DNA of 64,000 nt from NCBI RefSeq assembly GCF_910586915.1, contig NZ_CAJULN010000002.1:62001-126000 (forward strand). Reading direction: 5' to 3'. The notes below the pieces were generated by a model, which was given only the letters and a program-made list of their open reading frames with translations, searched no databases and was not told the origin of the DNA. This document shows positions 9,320 to 18,095 of the stretch, piece by piece. Origin of the DNA: an uncultured Bacteroides sp. Its GTDB lineage: Bacteria > Bacteroidota > Bacteroidia > Bacteroidales > Bacteroidaceae. Every line of letters starts with the position of its first letter. Positions within the stretch are counted from its first letter, which is position 1. The translations under genes were made by a program, and so were the position numbers.

Positions 9320-10795
9320 ATGAAATTAAAAGTATTGACTTTATTAACCGTGTGCTTGCTGGCTTCATGGACAGGATACGCACAAAACCGTCAACGGGAA
9401 ATGTACGGAGACGAAACCCGTGAAGTGAAAATGAATTATGTACATTCGTTGGAGCAGGCCTGCAAAGATGCTTATCGTCAAAAGAAGCTGATATTCGTCA
9501 ACTGCCATGCAGACTGGGCGGCTCCCTGCCTGGGTATGAACCAGTTTGTGTTCAGCGACGAGGAGTTTTGCCGCCACATGGACAAAACGTTCGTCAACCT
9601 GTTTGTAGATATGTCTTCGCCCGAAGGGAAGGAAATAAGAAAAGAGTATGGCGTAGACGTATTCGCGCAATATCTGATACTCAACTACAAGGGGGAAGTG
9701 ATACAGCGCATACAAGGAGGAAGCAAGCTGCCGGAGTTTAAAGAGATGGTAGACTTGTCGCTCAACAAGAAAACGTCGCTGGCAGGAACCCGTCTCAAAT
9801 ACGAGAGCGGCAAATACTCCAAAAAAGACCTTTACAACTACTTGAAAGCGCTTCGAGTGGCAGGGTCCGACTCGCTATTCAAATCGCTTGCCAAAGAATA
9901 TATGGCAATGATGGAGGAAAAGGAATATGCACAACCGGAAAACTGGATATTCGCCCATCTCCACAAAAACCGCCAGGGCGCCTACTACCGGTATATGGTT
10001 GCCAACAAACCGTTATTCATAAAGAACGTGGGCGAGAAACAGGTCAACGGCTATCTTACCTCTTTGTTCAGCTCGGAGATATTGAGCTACGCTACCGGCA
10101 GCACCGAATACGATGCGGAAGCACTCAACCGCCTGCACGGCGAAATGCGCGAAGCGGCATTGCCTGACACCTGTGCTTGTGAGATTCTTTACAACGTGGC
10201 CTTGCTGCGCGGTGAAAGAAAAATGCACGACCTTCTGCAATATCTGAACGAAAACGGCAAATACTTGGACAACCACCGGGGAATACGTTCGCTCGTTGAG
10301 TTGAGCCTCCCCCAGCCGGGCATGAAGGATGCAGAGAAGCAAGAACTTATCAGCTATCTGCAACGTGCATCGGAACGGGAAAAAGGAACGACTTCACGAC
10401 GTCTGAAGGAGTTGATTGAACAGCTCGAAAAGAATACCTCGCAAGGTATCGACTTCCAGCACGCTCCTTTCGCCAGCCTGTTGGCAAAAGCCAAAGAGGA
10501 AAAGAAACTGGTATTTGTAGATTGCTACACTTCCTGGTGCGGTCCTTGCCGCATGATGGCAAACAATGTGTTTACCCGTCCGGAAGTAGGCGACTATTTC
10601 AACGCCCACTTCATCAATGTCAAAATCAACATGGAGAAGGGTGAAGGCAAAGACCTGGCTAAGAAGTACGAAGTGCGTGCCTTCCCCACCCTACTGATGA
10701 TAGACCACGAAGGCAACATCGTAGAACGAATGGTAGGCGCCCAAAGCACGGAGAAATTACTGGAATGGGCGAAGTCTGTGAAAGGCAACGACTAA
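9320..10795 (+). CDS. Exported protein with two thioredoxin-like domains
   Basis: This is a periplasmic thiol-disulfide protein of 491 residues. The ATG at 9320 is chosen because it starts a clean signal peptide (MKLKVLTLL to GYAQ); the frame is open further upstream but overlaps the FISUMP gene. Domain 1 (about 45-150) has a thioredoxin fold pattern, but its active site reads WAAPC at 66-70, so the first catalytic Cys is lost, and the usual cis-Pro is replaced (VFAQYLIL). A helical linker follows. Domain 2 (about 375-491) is canonical, with WCGPC at 406-410 and FPTLLMIDHEG. Its place at the end of a SusC/D operon suggests redox help for captured substrates or for Cys-containing lipoproteins; that is inference. 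A strong hairpin at 10809-10842 closes the operon. Confidence 0.9.
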   Translation: MKLKVLTLLTVCLLASWTGYAQNRQREMYGDETREVKMNYVHSLEQACKDAYRQKKLIFVNCHADWAAPCLGMNQFVFSDEEFCRHMDKTFVNLFVDMSSPEGKEIRKEYGVDVFAQYLILNYKGEVIQRIQGGSKLPEFKEMVDLSLNKKTSLAGTRLKYESGKYSKKDLYNYLKALRVAGSDSLFKSLAKEYMAMMEEKEYAQPENWIFAHLHKNRQGAYYRYMVANKPLFIKNVGEKQVNGYLTSLFSSEILSYATGSTEYDAEALNRLHGEMREAALPDTCACEILYNVALLRGERKMHDLLQYLNENGKYLDNHRGIRSLVELSLPQPGMKDAEKQELISYLQRASEREKGTTSRRLKELIEQLEKNTSQGIDFQHAPFASLLAKAKEEKKLVFVDCYTSWCGPCRMMANNVFTRPEVGDYFNAHFINVKINMEKGEGKDLAKKYEVRAFPTLLMIDHEGNIVERMVGAQSTEKLLEWAKSVKGND

Positions 10796-10808
10796 TCGTT
10801 TCTGTATC

Positions 10809-10842
10809 TTGTGGGCGGTGTGGCAAAACTCACCGCCCACAA
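10809..10842. terminator. Hairpin between convergent genes
   Basis: A perfect 12-bp stem (TTGTGGGCGGTG at 10809-10820 with CACCGCCCACAA at 10831-10842) lies between the thioredoxin gene and the converging DUF5686 gene. It lacks a long T-run on either side, so its action as an intrinsic terminator is likely but not certain. Confidence 0.7.
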
Positions 10843-10854
10843 ATTATATAATCA

Positions 10855-13065
10855 CTACCGGTTAAACAACTCAAACGTAAACTTGCACCCTATCTTCCCG
10901 AATCTCCAGTTCTCACTGCTCACAAAAACTCCAAAATCAAAGATATGCGTACCTACACCATATCCCACTTCCATATAAGGATGAAGATGGGGCATGGAGA
11001 GGGCACTGACATAGATACGCTCATTTTGTACATAACGTGTATATTTCATCAGATGTCGGAGAGCGAGAAACGGAGCCTCGTAAGTGAAATGTCCGCGTAC
11101 GTAACGGCGCGAGGAGTTATACCACCGTCCGTCGAGCAACTGAAACACGCCGCCGATTTCATCGTTCCATCCCACAGGAAGGTTACGGCGCGAGAAGTTT
11201 ACAAAGTCCACAAAATAGAGTTCGTTCTGATTGGTGAATGCACCGCACCCGAAACGATAACAGATATTGCGCATCAGCCCCAACCGGATTCGGTGTTGGA
11301 GGTCGAACTCTATCCGCTCATATTCGCCCGTGCTTTTAAATACACCTTTGAATCCCCGCTCGTAGTCGACGGAGAAGGTAGGATAGAACGAACGCAGGTT
11401 TATCTTCCGCTTGCCGTTCATATAATAATAGAGGCGCGGCGTCCATTCCACCCGGATGCGGGGAGCAAAACTGATGTAGGTATTCTTGAATCTCTCCATA
11501 AATTCGGGAGGCGGCATGGGATAATCGCCGATTATCACAAAACGGGAAGGTTTGACGGCAGTTCTCTTATGGGCGGAGAAACCCAGACCGATATCCAGAC
11601 CGTTGACCACCTCCAGCGTATGGCGGAAATTGAAATACAAGTCCTTGAAATAATCAAGATGAATCTGATTGAAGTCGAAGATACTGTCGGGCATGGCTTT
11701 CAGTTCGTCAAGCACTTTGCTGCTGTAAATGCGGTTGCCGTTGCCCACGTTCAGACGAAAGAATCCGCGCTTCTGCGGCCAATACTCAAAATCGGCATTC
11801 ACCGACCAGTAGAACTCCTTCCGGGTGAAATTATAACCGAGCTTGGGCACGACACGGAGCACCTTGTCTCCCGCAAACAGACGGTTGTAACGAAAATCCT
11901 GCCGATAGGACAAACCATTGCTTCCGCTATAACTGAACAGGAGCGGATTGATAAACGGAGAAAAACGGACGCTTCCGATATTAGACCAGTTGAATTTATA
12001 ATCTTCAAGCATCAGGTCTCCCATTGTTCCCCAGAAAGTCTGGCTTTTCGAAGGCTTTCGCACGGTGGCCGTATCCCGCCTCAGTTTATAGTCGCGGTAC
12101 AATTTCTTCTCACTCTCCTCCAAAGGGATGTGGCGCATGACGGCAAAGGTCGAAGCATCCGTCTTGTAAGCGTTCGTGTCACACTTCAAGGAAAACGATT
12201 CCGACAGATTATACTTCTTCTTTTCTTTCCTACGTGTTTTCTTTTCTTTGAGTTCGATGGATTTATAGTCCAAAGAAGCGGTGTAGTTGCCGCCGACCCT
12301 GTTTCCGAGGAATTTGAAGAGCGCTTCCATATCATAGCGCACAGGCAGAAATTCGTTTTTCTTTCCCACCTCCCCCATCTTAATCCGACAGGTGAACGTA
12401 ATCAGTTCCGACCGTCCCGAGAAACGGATTTCACGTACACTCCATACATTACCACTGACAATCATATAGCCGCCCACCAACTGGTCACTCTTTGTGCGGG
12501 GGATAAAACGTATCCGGTAGTCGGGATTATTGTGGTCTCCCATCACGCTGTCTATCTGATACCTGTAATATTTCCGCCCGTTCTTGGCCAACGGCGACAG
12601 CAGCCGTTCGTCATTCAGCAATGAGGAGGAGTAGATGTTCACATTGAAATATTCGAGCAGTCCCGGCAATCCCCTATTTCCCCTCACCGTTCCCTGCGAG
12701 GCTTTCACTTTCTGGTCGTATATATTGGGAGCGGTATAATGGAGGTCGCTGTAGGTTTCGAGCAAATATTCGTTCACCCCTTTCTGCAAACGGAACATGG
12801 AAGGCACATAGCGGAGAATAAAATTATGTTTCTGAATGTCCATCTTACCTTTTATATACAGACTAGCACGGTAATCGCTAACTATCGTTTCGTAGAAAGG
12901 TGCGAAGGTCATGACGCGCTCGATGACGGAGTCGGCCGAGATACCCCGATAGGCATAAGAAGTCATCACACCGTTGGCGGCCGTTCCCTTTGATATAAAA
13001 GAAAACAGACACAGTACCATGCATCCTATCAGTATTTTACTTCTCAATCGCTGTTTCTCCTTCAT
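10855..13065 (-). CDS. DUF5686-family outer-membrane protein
   Basis: This is a large exported protein of 736 residues from the chosen start. The ATG at 13065 is preferred because it begins MKEKQRLRSK and runs into a signal peptide; an upstream in-frame extension of 22 residues has no such logic. The N-terminal half holds a lipoprotein-carrier-like beta sheet region. The C-terminal half has alternating aromatic strands (YFNFRHTLEVVNGLDIGLGF and similar) typical of an outer-membrane barrel, ending in FELFNR. The family (DUF5686) is common in Bacteroidetes, often fused to a carboxypeptidase-regulatory-like domain that is absent here. Function is unknown. A candidate -7 promoter element lies only 9 bp before the start codon. 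Confidence 0.8.
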   Translation of the reverse strand: MKEKQRLRSKILIGCMVLCLFSFISKGTAANGVMTSYAYRGISADSVIERVMTFAPFYETIVSDYRASLYIKGKMDIQKHNFILRYVPSMFRLQKGVNEYLLETYSDLHYTAPNIYDQKVKASQGTVRGNRGLPGLLEYFNVNIYSSSLLNDERLLSPLAKNGRKYYRYQIDSVMGDHNNPDYRIRFIPRTKSDQLVGGYMIVSGNVWSVREIRFSGRSELITFTCRIKMGEVGKKNEFLPVRYDMEALFKFLGNRVGGNYTASLDYKSIELKEKKTRRKEKKKYNLSESFSLKCDTNAYKTDASTFAVMRHIPLEESEKKLYRDYKLRRDTATVRKPSKSQTFWGTMGDLMLEDYKFNWSNIGSVRFSPFINPLLFSYSGSNGLSYRQDFRYNRLFAGDKVLRVVPKLGYNFTRKEFYWSVNADFEYWPQKRGFFRLNVGNGNRIYSSKVLDELKAMPDSIFDFNQIHLDYFKDLYFNFRHTLEVVNGLDIGLGFSAHKRTAVKPSRFVIIGDYPMPPPEFMERFKNTYISFAPRIRVEWTPRLYYYMNGKRKINLRSFYPTFSVDYERGFKGVFKSTGEYERIEFDLQHRIRLGLMRNICYRFGCGAFTNQNELYFVDFVNFSRRNLPVGWNDEIGGVFQLLDGRWYNSSRRYVRGHFTYEAPFLALRHLMKYTRYVQNERIYVSALSMPHLHPYMEVGYGVGTHIFDFGVFVSSENWRFGKIGCKFTFELFNR

Positions 13066-13074
13066 TAACGTAGG

Positions 13075-13082
13075 CAAATATA
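13075..13082 (-). promoter_or_regulatory. Candidate promoter -7 element for the DUF5686 gene
   Basis: On the minus strand this reads TATATTTG, matching the Bacteroides TAnnTTTG element. It ends 9 bp before the chosen ATG, which would leave a leader of only a few nucleotides. Confidence 0.45.
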
Positions 13083-13192
13083 AAAAAGAATATTGACCTA
13101 TCATCCACTGCCCGATTTTATTTCGCCGCACCCATTTTATTTTTCGACCTTTGCATCCGCATCAACAATAAGATATCAAAATCCATTTCAGG

Positions 13193-13250
13193 GTACCCCC
13201 TCAAAAAAATAGATTATTTTTTTCAAAATACCCCTTCAAAATAGGGGTAC
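13193..13250. promoter_or_regulatory. GTACCCC repeat cluster upstream of glnN
   Basis: GTACCCC at 13193-13199, TACCCC at 13229-13234 and the inverted copy GGGGTAC at 13244-13250 lie just upstream of the glnN promoter. The last two form a hairpin or operator-like palindrome around TTCAAAATA. The position, 17-70 bp before the -7 element, suits an activator or repressor site for nitrogen control; this is inference. Confidence 0.55.
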
Positions 13251-13266
13251 TTTCAGAAAAAACACA

Positions 13267-13274
13267 TAATTTTG
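13267..13274 (+). promoter_or_regulatory. glnN promoter -7 element
   Basis: TAATTTTG matches TAnnTTTG. It places the transcript start near 13279 and supports the ATG at 13305 rather than the in-frame ATG at 13272. Confidence 0.75.
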
Positions 13275-13304
13275 CACCATAAACCAATAAAAAACAGACC
13301 ATCT

Positions 13305-15494
13305 ATGTCTAAAATGAGATTTTTCGCATTACAAGAACTTTCCAACCGGAAACCTTTGGAAGTAACTGCTCCTTCCACCAAACTCTCCGATTATTATGGC
13401 AGCCACGTGTTCGACCGCAAGAAGATGCAGGAATATCTTCCGAAAGAGGCCTACAAGGCTGTGATTGATGCAATCGAAAAGGGTACGCCTATCAGCCGCG
13501 AAGTGGCAGACCTTGTAGCCAACGGCATGAAGAGCTGGGCAAAGTCACTCAACGTCACCCACTACACACACTGGTTCCAACCTCTGACAGACGGAACTGC
13601 CGAAAAACATGACGGTTTTATCGAGTTCGGCGAAGACAGCGGAGTTATCGAACGCTTTTCCGGAAAACTGCTCATCCAGCAGGAACCGGACGCTTCTTCT
13701 TTTCCCAACGGCGGTATTCGCAACACTTTCGAAGCACGCGGCTATACGGCTTGGGATGTTTCATCACCCGCTTTTGTGGTAGATACAACGCTTTGTATCC
13801 CTACCATCTTCATCTCTTACACAGGCGAAGCACTGGATTACAAAACTCCGCTATTGAAAGCACTCGCCGCCGTAGACAAAGCGGCCACGGAGGTCTGCCA
13901 ACTGTTCGACAAGAACGTGACCCGTGTCTATACAAATTTGGGCTGGGAACAGGAATATTTCCTTGTCGACTCTTCCTTATATAATGCACGCCCCGACCTC
14001 TGCCTCACAGGACGCACACTGATGGGACACTCTTCCGCCAAAGACCAGCAGTTGGAAGACCACTATTTCGGTTCCATCCCTCCGCGCGTCACGGCATTTA
14101 TGAAGGAACTCGAAATAGAGTGCCACAAATTGGGCATTCCTGCCAAAACCCGCCACAATGAGGTAGCACCCAACCAATTCGAGTTAGCTCCCATCTTCGA
14201 AAATTGCAACCTGGCAAACGACCACAACCAACTTTTCATGGACTTGATGAAACGCATCGCCCGCAAGCATCACTTCAACGTGCTTCTGCACGAAAAGCCT
14301 TACAGTGGCGTCAATGGTTCGGGCAAGCACAACAACTGGTCGCTCTGCACCGACACAGGCATCAACCTGTTTGCACCGGGCAAGAATCCGAAAGGAAATA
14401 TGCTCTTCCTCACCTTCTTGGTCAATGTACTGATGATGGTTTACAAAAACCAAAACCTGCTGCGTGCTTCCATCACGAGCGCCAGCAACAGCCACCGCTT
14501 AGGAGCCAACGAAGCGCCGCCCGCCATCCTCTCCTGCTTCTTAGGCTCGCAACTGTCGGCAACCCTTGACGACATCGTACGCCAAGTAGGCAACGAGAAG
14601 ATGACGCCCGAAGAAAAAACGACATTGAAATTAGGTATCGGACGCATCCCCGAAATCTTGCTCGACACGACCGACCGCAACCGTACTTCGCCCTTCGCCT
14701 TCACCGGCAACCGGTTTGAATTCCGTGCCGCAGGCTCTTCTTCCAACTGTGCCGCCTCGATGATTGCCATCAACGCCGCTATGGCAAACCAACTGAACGA
14801 ATTCCGTGCATCGGTAGAGAAACTGATGGAAGAAGGAGTAGGCAAGGACGAAGCCATCTTCCGATTACTGAAAGAGACAATCATCGCCTCCGAACCAATC
14901 CGTTTTGAAGGCGACGGCTACTCCGAAGAATGGAAACAGGAGGCTGCACGTCGCGGATTGACCAACATTTGCCACGTCCCCGAAGCCCTGATGCACTACG
15001 TTGACAACCAATCGAAAGCCGTACTTATCGGCGAACGTATCTTCAACGAGACAGAGTTGAACAGCCGCCTGGAAGTGGAACTGGAAAAATACACCATGAA
15101 AGTGCAGATTGAAGGCCGCGTATTGGGCGACCTCGCCATCAACCACATCGTGCCGACAGCCGTTGCCTATCAGAACCGATTGCTCGAAAACCTTCGCGGA
15201 CTGAAAGAGATATTCTCCGCCGAAGAGTACGAAGTGCTGAGCGCCGACCGCAAGGAACTGATTCGTGAGATTTCGCACCGGGTGACTTCCATCAAAGTAT
15301 TGGTTCGTGAAATGACCGAAGCAAGAAAGGTAGCCAACCGTCTCGAAAGCTACAAGGAACGCGCCTTTGCCTACGAAGAAAAAGTACGCCCGTATCTCGA
15401 TCAGATACGCGACCACATCGACCATTTGGAAATGGAAGTGGACGACGAAATATGGCCGTTGCCCAAATACAGGGAGCTGTTATTTACCAAATAA
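13305..15494 (+). CDS. glnN: Glutamine synthetase type III
   Basis: This enzyme makes glutamine from glutamate, ammonia and ATP in the cytoplasm and is the main ammonium-assimilating enzyme of gut Bacteroides. At 729 residues it has the length of GSIII, far longer than the 450-470 residues of GSI. Recognisable GSIII parts are the N-terminal LEVTAPSTKLSDYYGSHVFD, the glutamate-binding HNEVAPNQFELAPIFE, the ATP-site region SGVNGSGKHNNWSL and the C-terminal NRTSPFAFTGNRFEFRAAGS. The start codon is set by the promoter, which overlaps the longer frame. It stands alone between a divergent DUF5686 gene and a Crp/Fnr gene, with its own promoter and a strong terminator. The palindromic GTACCCC sites upstream suggest dedicated regulation. 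Confidence 0.97.
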   Translation: MSKMRFFALQELSNRKPLEVTAPSTKLSDYYGSHVFDRKKMQEYLPKEAYKAVIDAIEKGTPISREVADLVANGMKSWAKSLNVTHYTHWFQPLTDGTAEKHDGFIEFGEDSGVIERFSGKLLIQQEPDASSFPNGGIRNTFEARGYTAWDVSSPAFVVDTTLCIPTIFISYTGEALDYKTPLLKALAAVDKAATEVCQLFDKNVTRVYTNLGWEQEYFLVDSSLYNARPDLCLTGRTLMGHSSAKDQQLEDHYFGSIPPRVTAFMKELEIECHKLGIPAKTRHNEVAPNQFELAPIFENCNLANDHNQLFMDLMKRIARKHHFNVLLHEKPYSGVNGSGKHNNWSLCTDTGINLFAPGKNPKGNMLFLTFLVNVLMMVYKNQNLLRASITSASNSHRLGANEAPPAILSCFLGSQLSATLDDIVRQVGNEKMTPEEKTTLKLGIGRIPEILLDTTDRNRTSPFAFTGNRFEFRAAGSSSNCAASMIAINAAMANQLNEFRASVEKLMEEGVGKDEAIFRLLKETIIASEPIRFEGDGYSEEWKQEAARRGLTNICHVPEALMHYVDNQSKAVLIGERIFNETELNSRLEVELEKYTMKVQIEGRVLGDLAINHIVPTAVAYQNRLLENLRGLKEIFSAEEYEVLSADRKELIREISHRVTSIKVLVREMTEARKVANRLESYKERAFAYEEKVRPYLDQIRDHIDHLEMEVDDEIWPLPKYRELLFTK

Positions 15495-15505
15495 AACGTC
15501 TTCAG

Positions 15506-15543
15506 GATTGCACGAAAGGTTTCACTTTTGTGCAATCTTTTTA
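15506..15543 (+). terminator. Rho-independent terminator of glnN
   Basis: A 13-bp stem (GATTGCACGAAAG with CTTTTGTGCAATC, one G-T pair) and a 6-nt loop are followed by a T-run. Confidence 0.88.
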
Positions 15544-15574
15544 TAAATACGTGCTTTTTTTCATTTTTTATTTT

Positions 15575-15582
15575 TACTTTTG
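15575..15582 (+). promoter_or_regulatory. Promoter -7 element of the Crp/Fnr gene
   Basis: TACTTTTG matches TAnnTTTG and lies 28 bp before the ATG at 15611. Confidence 0.7.
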
Positions 15583-15610
15583 TGCTGTATAACACAGTTT
15601 TGTAGCATAT

Positions 15611-16312
15611 ATGGTAAAAATGAATATGTCAGACATCGATATTTCGGAGCCGCTGTCCGATATGTTAGCTCCTTTGAACAATGAACAAAAGGAGTTTCTG
15701 ATGAACAATTACACAATACAGACCTACAAAAAAAATGAAACCATCTATTGTGAAGGAGAAACACCTTCGCATCTGATGTGTCTTATCAGCGGCAAGGTCA
15801 AAATCTTCAAAGACGGTGTAGGAGGTAGAAGCCAGATTATCCGCATGATTAAACCATGCGAATACTTTGCTTACCGTGCCTATTTCGCCAAGCAGGATTT
15901 TGTGACTGCCGCAGCCGCTTTCGAGCCTTCCGTTGTCTGCCTCATCCCCATGAGTGCCATTACTACCCTGATTGTACAAAACAACAACCTGGCGATGTTC
16001 TTTATCCGCCAGCTCTCCATCGACCTCGGTATCTCCGACGAACGTACCGTCAACCTGACTCAAAAACATATCCGCGGACGTTTGGCAGAGTCTCTGATTT
16101 TCCTGAAAGAAAACTATGGACTGGAAGAGGACGGCTCGACCTTGAGTATCTACCTGTCGCGGGAAGACTTGGCAAACCTCTCGAACATGACCACTTCAAA
16201 TGCCATCCGCACGCTGTCTCAGTTTGCAACGGAAAGACTGATAACCATCGACGGAAGAAAAATAAAAATCATTGAAGAGGAGAAGTTGAAGAAAATAAGC
16301 AAAATTGGATAA
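15611..16312 (+). CDS. Crp/Fnr-family transcriptional regulator
   Basis: This is a cytoplasmic DNA-binding regulator of 233 residues. An N-terminal cyclic-nucleotide-binding-like beta roll (about 25-135, with ETIYCEGETPSHLMCLISGKV) is followed by a long dimer helix and a C-terminal winged helix-turn-helix (about 160-225, with LSREDLANLSNMTTSNAIRTL, the family recognition element). No N-terminal Cys cluster for an FNR-type iron-sulfur centre is visible, so oxygen sensing of the E. coli FNR kind is not supported. Effector and targets are unknown. It has its own promoter and a terminator shared with trxB, so it is monocistronic. A second family member lies at 54787-55461. Confidence 0.92.
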   Translation: MVKMNMSDIDISEPLSDMLAPLNNEQKEFLMNNYTIQTYKKNETIYCEGETPSHLMCLISGKVKIFKDGVGGRSQIIRMIKPCEYFAYRAYFAKQDFVTAAAAFEPSVVCLIPMSAITTLIVQNNNLAMFFIRQLSIDLGISDERTVNLTQKHIRGRLAESLIFLKENYGLEEDGSTLSIYLSREDLANLSNMTTSNAIRTLSQFATERLITIDGRKIKIIEEEKLKKISKIG

Positions 16313-16367
16313 TAGATTTGTAAACATCAGTCAAGAGATGATTTTCTGAGATGTTTATTATGAATAA

Positions 16368-16402
16368 AAGAGGGAACACTTCACAAAAATGTCCCCTCTT
16401 AT
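16368..16402. terminator. Bidirectional terminator between crp/fnr and trxB
   Basis: AAGAGGGAACA at 16368-16378 pairs with TGTCCCCTCTT at 16390-16400, with A/T-rich flanks on both sides, between two convergent genes. Confidence 0.85.
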
Positions 16403-16422
16403 TCGTATCATGTATCCAATCT

Positions 16423-17373
16423 TTAAATCAACCCTTTTGCAGAAAGATAACGTTCTGCCTCAATAGCTGCCTTACAACCACTACCTGCCGCCGTAATAGC
16501 CTGCCGATAATGAGGATCGGCAACGTCGCCGGCAGCAAACACCCCGGGAACTTTCGTACGCGGACTGCCACCGTCTGTAACGATATACCCTACCTCGTCC
16601 GTATCGATATAATCCTTGAATATATCGGAATTCGGTTTATGACCGATAGCCAGGAAGAAACCGTCGATAGGCAAGCTGTAGTGTTCCTCGTCCGGTTCGC
16701 CCAGACGTTTCACCAATTTCACACCTTCCACGCCATTGTCTCCGAACAATCCTTCCGCATTGTGTTCAAACAGCACTTCAATCTTCTCGTGATTCATCAC
16801 ACGCTCCTGCATAATCTTCGAAGCACGCAAGAAAGGCTTGCGGACAATGAGATATACCTTCGATGCAAGTCCTGCCAGATAAACCGCTTCTTCACAAGCC
16901 GTATCACCGCCACCAACAACGGCAACCACTTTCTTACGGTAGAAGAAACCGTCGCAAGTAGCACACGCACTGACACCCATACCGGCATATTTCTTTTCGT
17001 CCTCCAGTCCCAGATACTTGGCTGTCGCACCGGTAGCGATAATCAACGCTTCCGTTTCAATCTCTTTTTCTCCGTCAATCGTAATCTTATAAGGAGCCTT
17101 ACTCAAATCGGCTGCCGTTGCTATTCCGAAACGCATATCTGCTCCGAAGCGGTTTGCCTGTGCACGCAAGTCTTCCATCAACTGCGGGCCGCTAATACCT
17201 TCGGGATAACCGGGGAAGTTCTCCACATCCGTAGTCGTGGTCAACTGACCACCAGGTTGCAATCCTTCATAAAGCACCGGAGCCAAGTTGGCACGTCCTG
17301 CATAAATCGCTGCCGTGTACCCGGCAGGTCCTGAACCGATAATCAGGCACTTCACTTTTTCTATTTCTGCCAT
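16423..17373 (-). CDS. trxB: Thioredoxin reductase (NADPH)
   Basis: This flavoenzyme reduces thioredoxin with NADPH in the cytoplasm. At 316 residues it has the standard low-molecular-weight length. The FAD motif GSGPAG is at 13-18, the redox-active CATC at 137-140 (context SACATCDGFF), the NADPH motif GGGDTA at about 154-159 and the C-terminal FAD motif GVFAAGDV near 285. It is the last gene of a minus-strand run ftsK-lolA-trxB, starting 41 bp after the lolA-like gene. In an anaerobe it is the main reductant source for periplasmic and cytoplasmic thioredoxins, which may include the exported one at 9320-10795. Confidence 0.97.
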   Translation of the reverse strand: MAEIEKVKCLIIGSGPAGYTAAIYAGRANLAPVLYEGLQPGGQLTTTTDVENFPGYPEGISGPQLMEDLRAQANRFGADMRFGIATAADLSKAPYKITIDGEKEIETEALIIATGATAKYLGLEDEKKYAGMGVSACATCDGFFYRKKVVAVVGGGDTACEEAVYLAGLASKVYLIVRKPFLRASKIMQERVMNHEKIEVLFEHNAEGLFGDNGVEGVKLVKRLGEPDEEHYSLPIDGFFLAIGHKPNSDIFKDYIDTDEVGYIVTDGGSPRTKVPGVFAAGDVADPHYRQAITAAGSGCKAAIEAERYLSAKGLI

Positions 17374-17414
17374 TTTATTATACTTTAATTGTTCTGTTAT
17401 TCAGAAAAAACACT

Positions 17415-18068
17415 TTATCTCAAATCAATAATCTCTGCACCCGGATATTGCTTGGGGTCGAACACAAAGAGCGTATCCGCGTAATGCTGCCGGGTCTGAT
17501 AGTTCGTAACGGTTATTTCACTACGCGTCTGTTGCCCGCGCTGTTGAAGCAGCATATAGAGAGGTTCGTAAGCATCCTTCGTCACAAAAAGCGTGATTCG
17601 TTCCAACTCCTGTCTTTTATCTTTAGCCGTCAGGATGACTTCCCAAACGGCTTTTCCACGAAACGTTTTCGTCTCTCCCAATCGGTAAGAGAATCCTTTT
17701 TGATAAATGTACAGAAATGTGTATGGATTGATTTGCTGCAACTCTTCCGGAGTCGGGTTACTAACGTTCACTTCGTCGTTCTTCGCCACATAGCTCCACT
17801 GCGTCTTTCCGTCAAACCAAGTGGCCAAACCGGCAACTTTCAGCACAAACTTCTCCCCTTTCAGCCGGACAGTTCCGCTCTCCGCCCCTTCTGCAAGTCC
17901 GTTCGTGACGGTCTTTACAACAAAATCGGCTTGCACACCGCCCGCTTTGCGGAAGGCCTCAGCCGTCTTGTCAAGAACAACCTTAGCCTGCGACTGCTGC
18001 TGAGCACTCACAGGCAATGATAGTAAAACGATTAAAAATGTAAAAATGTATTTTCCCATTCGATTCAT
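17415..18068 (-). CDS. LolA-like outer-membrane lipoprotein carrier
   Basis: This is a periplasmic protein of 217 residues with a signal peptide ending VSAQ near residue 23. The mature part has the LolA-type order: a helix with KAVLDKT-like start, beta strands (VQADFVVKT), and FDGKTQWSYVAKNDEVNVSNPTPEE, which matches the LolA pattern of a chromophore-like W/Y sheet and a ligand loop. Its role would be to carry lipoproteins from the inner membrane to the outer membrane; some Bacteroidetes relatives are instead called LolA-like without proof. It starts 27 bp after ftsK on the same strand, so the genes are probably co-transcribed. The neighbouring ftsK-lolA arrangement is also common in proteobacteria, which strengthens the call. 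Confidence 0.87.
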   Translation of the reverse strand: MNRMGKYIFTFLIVLLSLPVSAQQQSQAKVVLDKTAEAFRKAGGVQADFVVKTVTNGLAEGAESGTVRLKGEKFVLKVAGLATWFDGKTQWSYVAKNDEVNVSNPTPEELQQINPYTFLYIYQKGFSYRLGETKTFRGKAVWEVILTAKDKRQELERITLFVTKDAYEPLYMLLQQRGQQTRSEITVTNYQTRQHYADTLFVFDPKQYPGAEIIDLR

Positions 18069-18095
18069 AAGTGATTGATTACTATAAACGGCGGG

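Noticed and set aside
10945..12624. A 559-codon open frame on the plus strand
   Set aside because: It is fully antisense to the DUF5686 gene. Its predicted protein is His/Arg rich without domains, and it has no promoter element or ribosome site. It is a shadow frame.
16351..17334. A 327-codon open frame on the plus strand
   Set aside because: It runs antisense through trxB, which has complete motifs. The frame also starts in the crp/fnr-trxB terminator.
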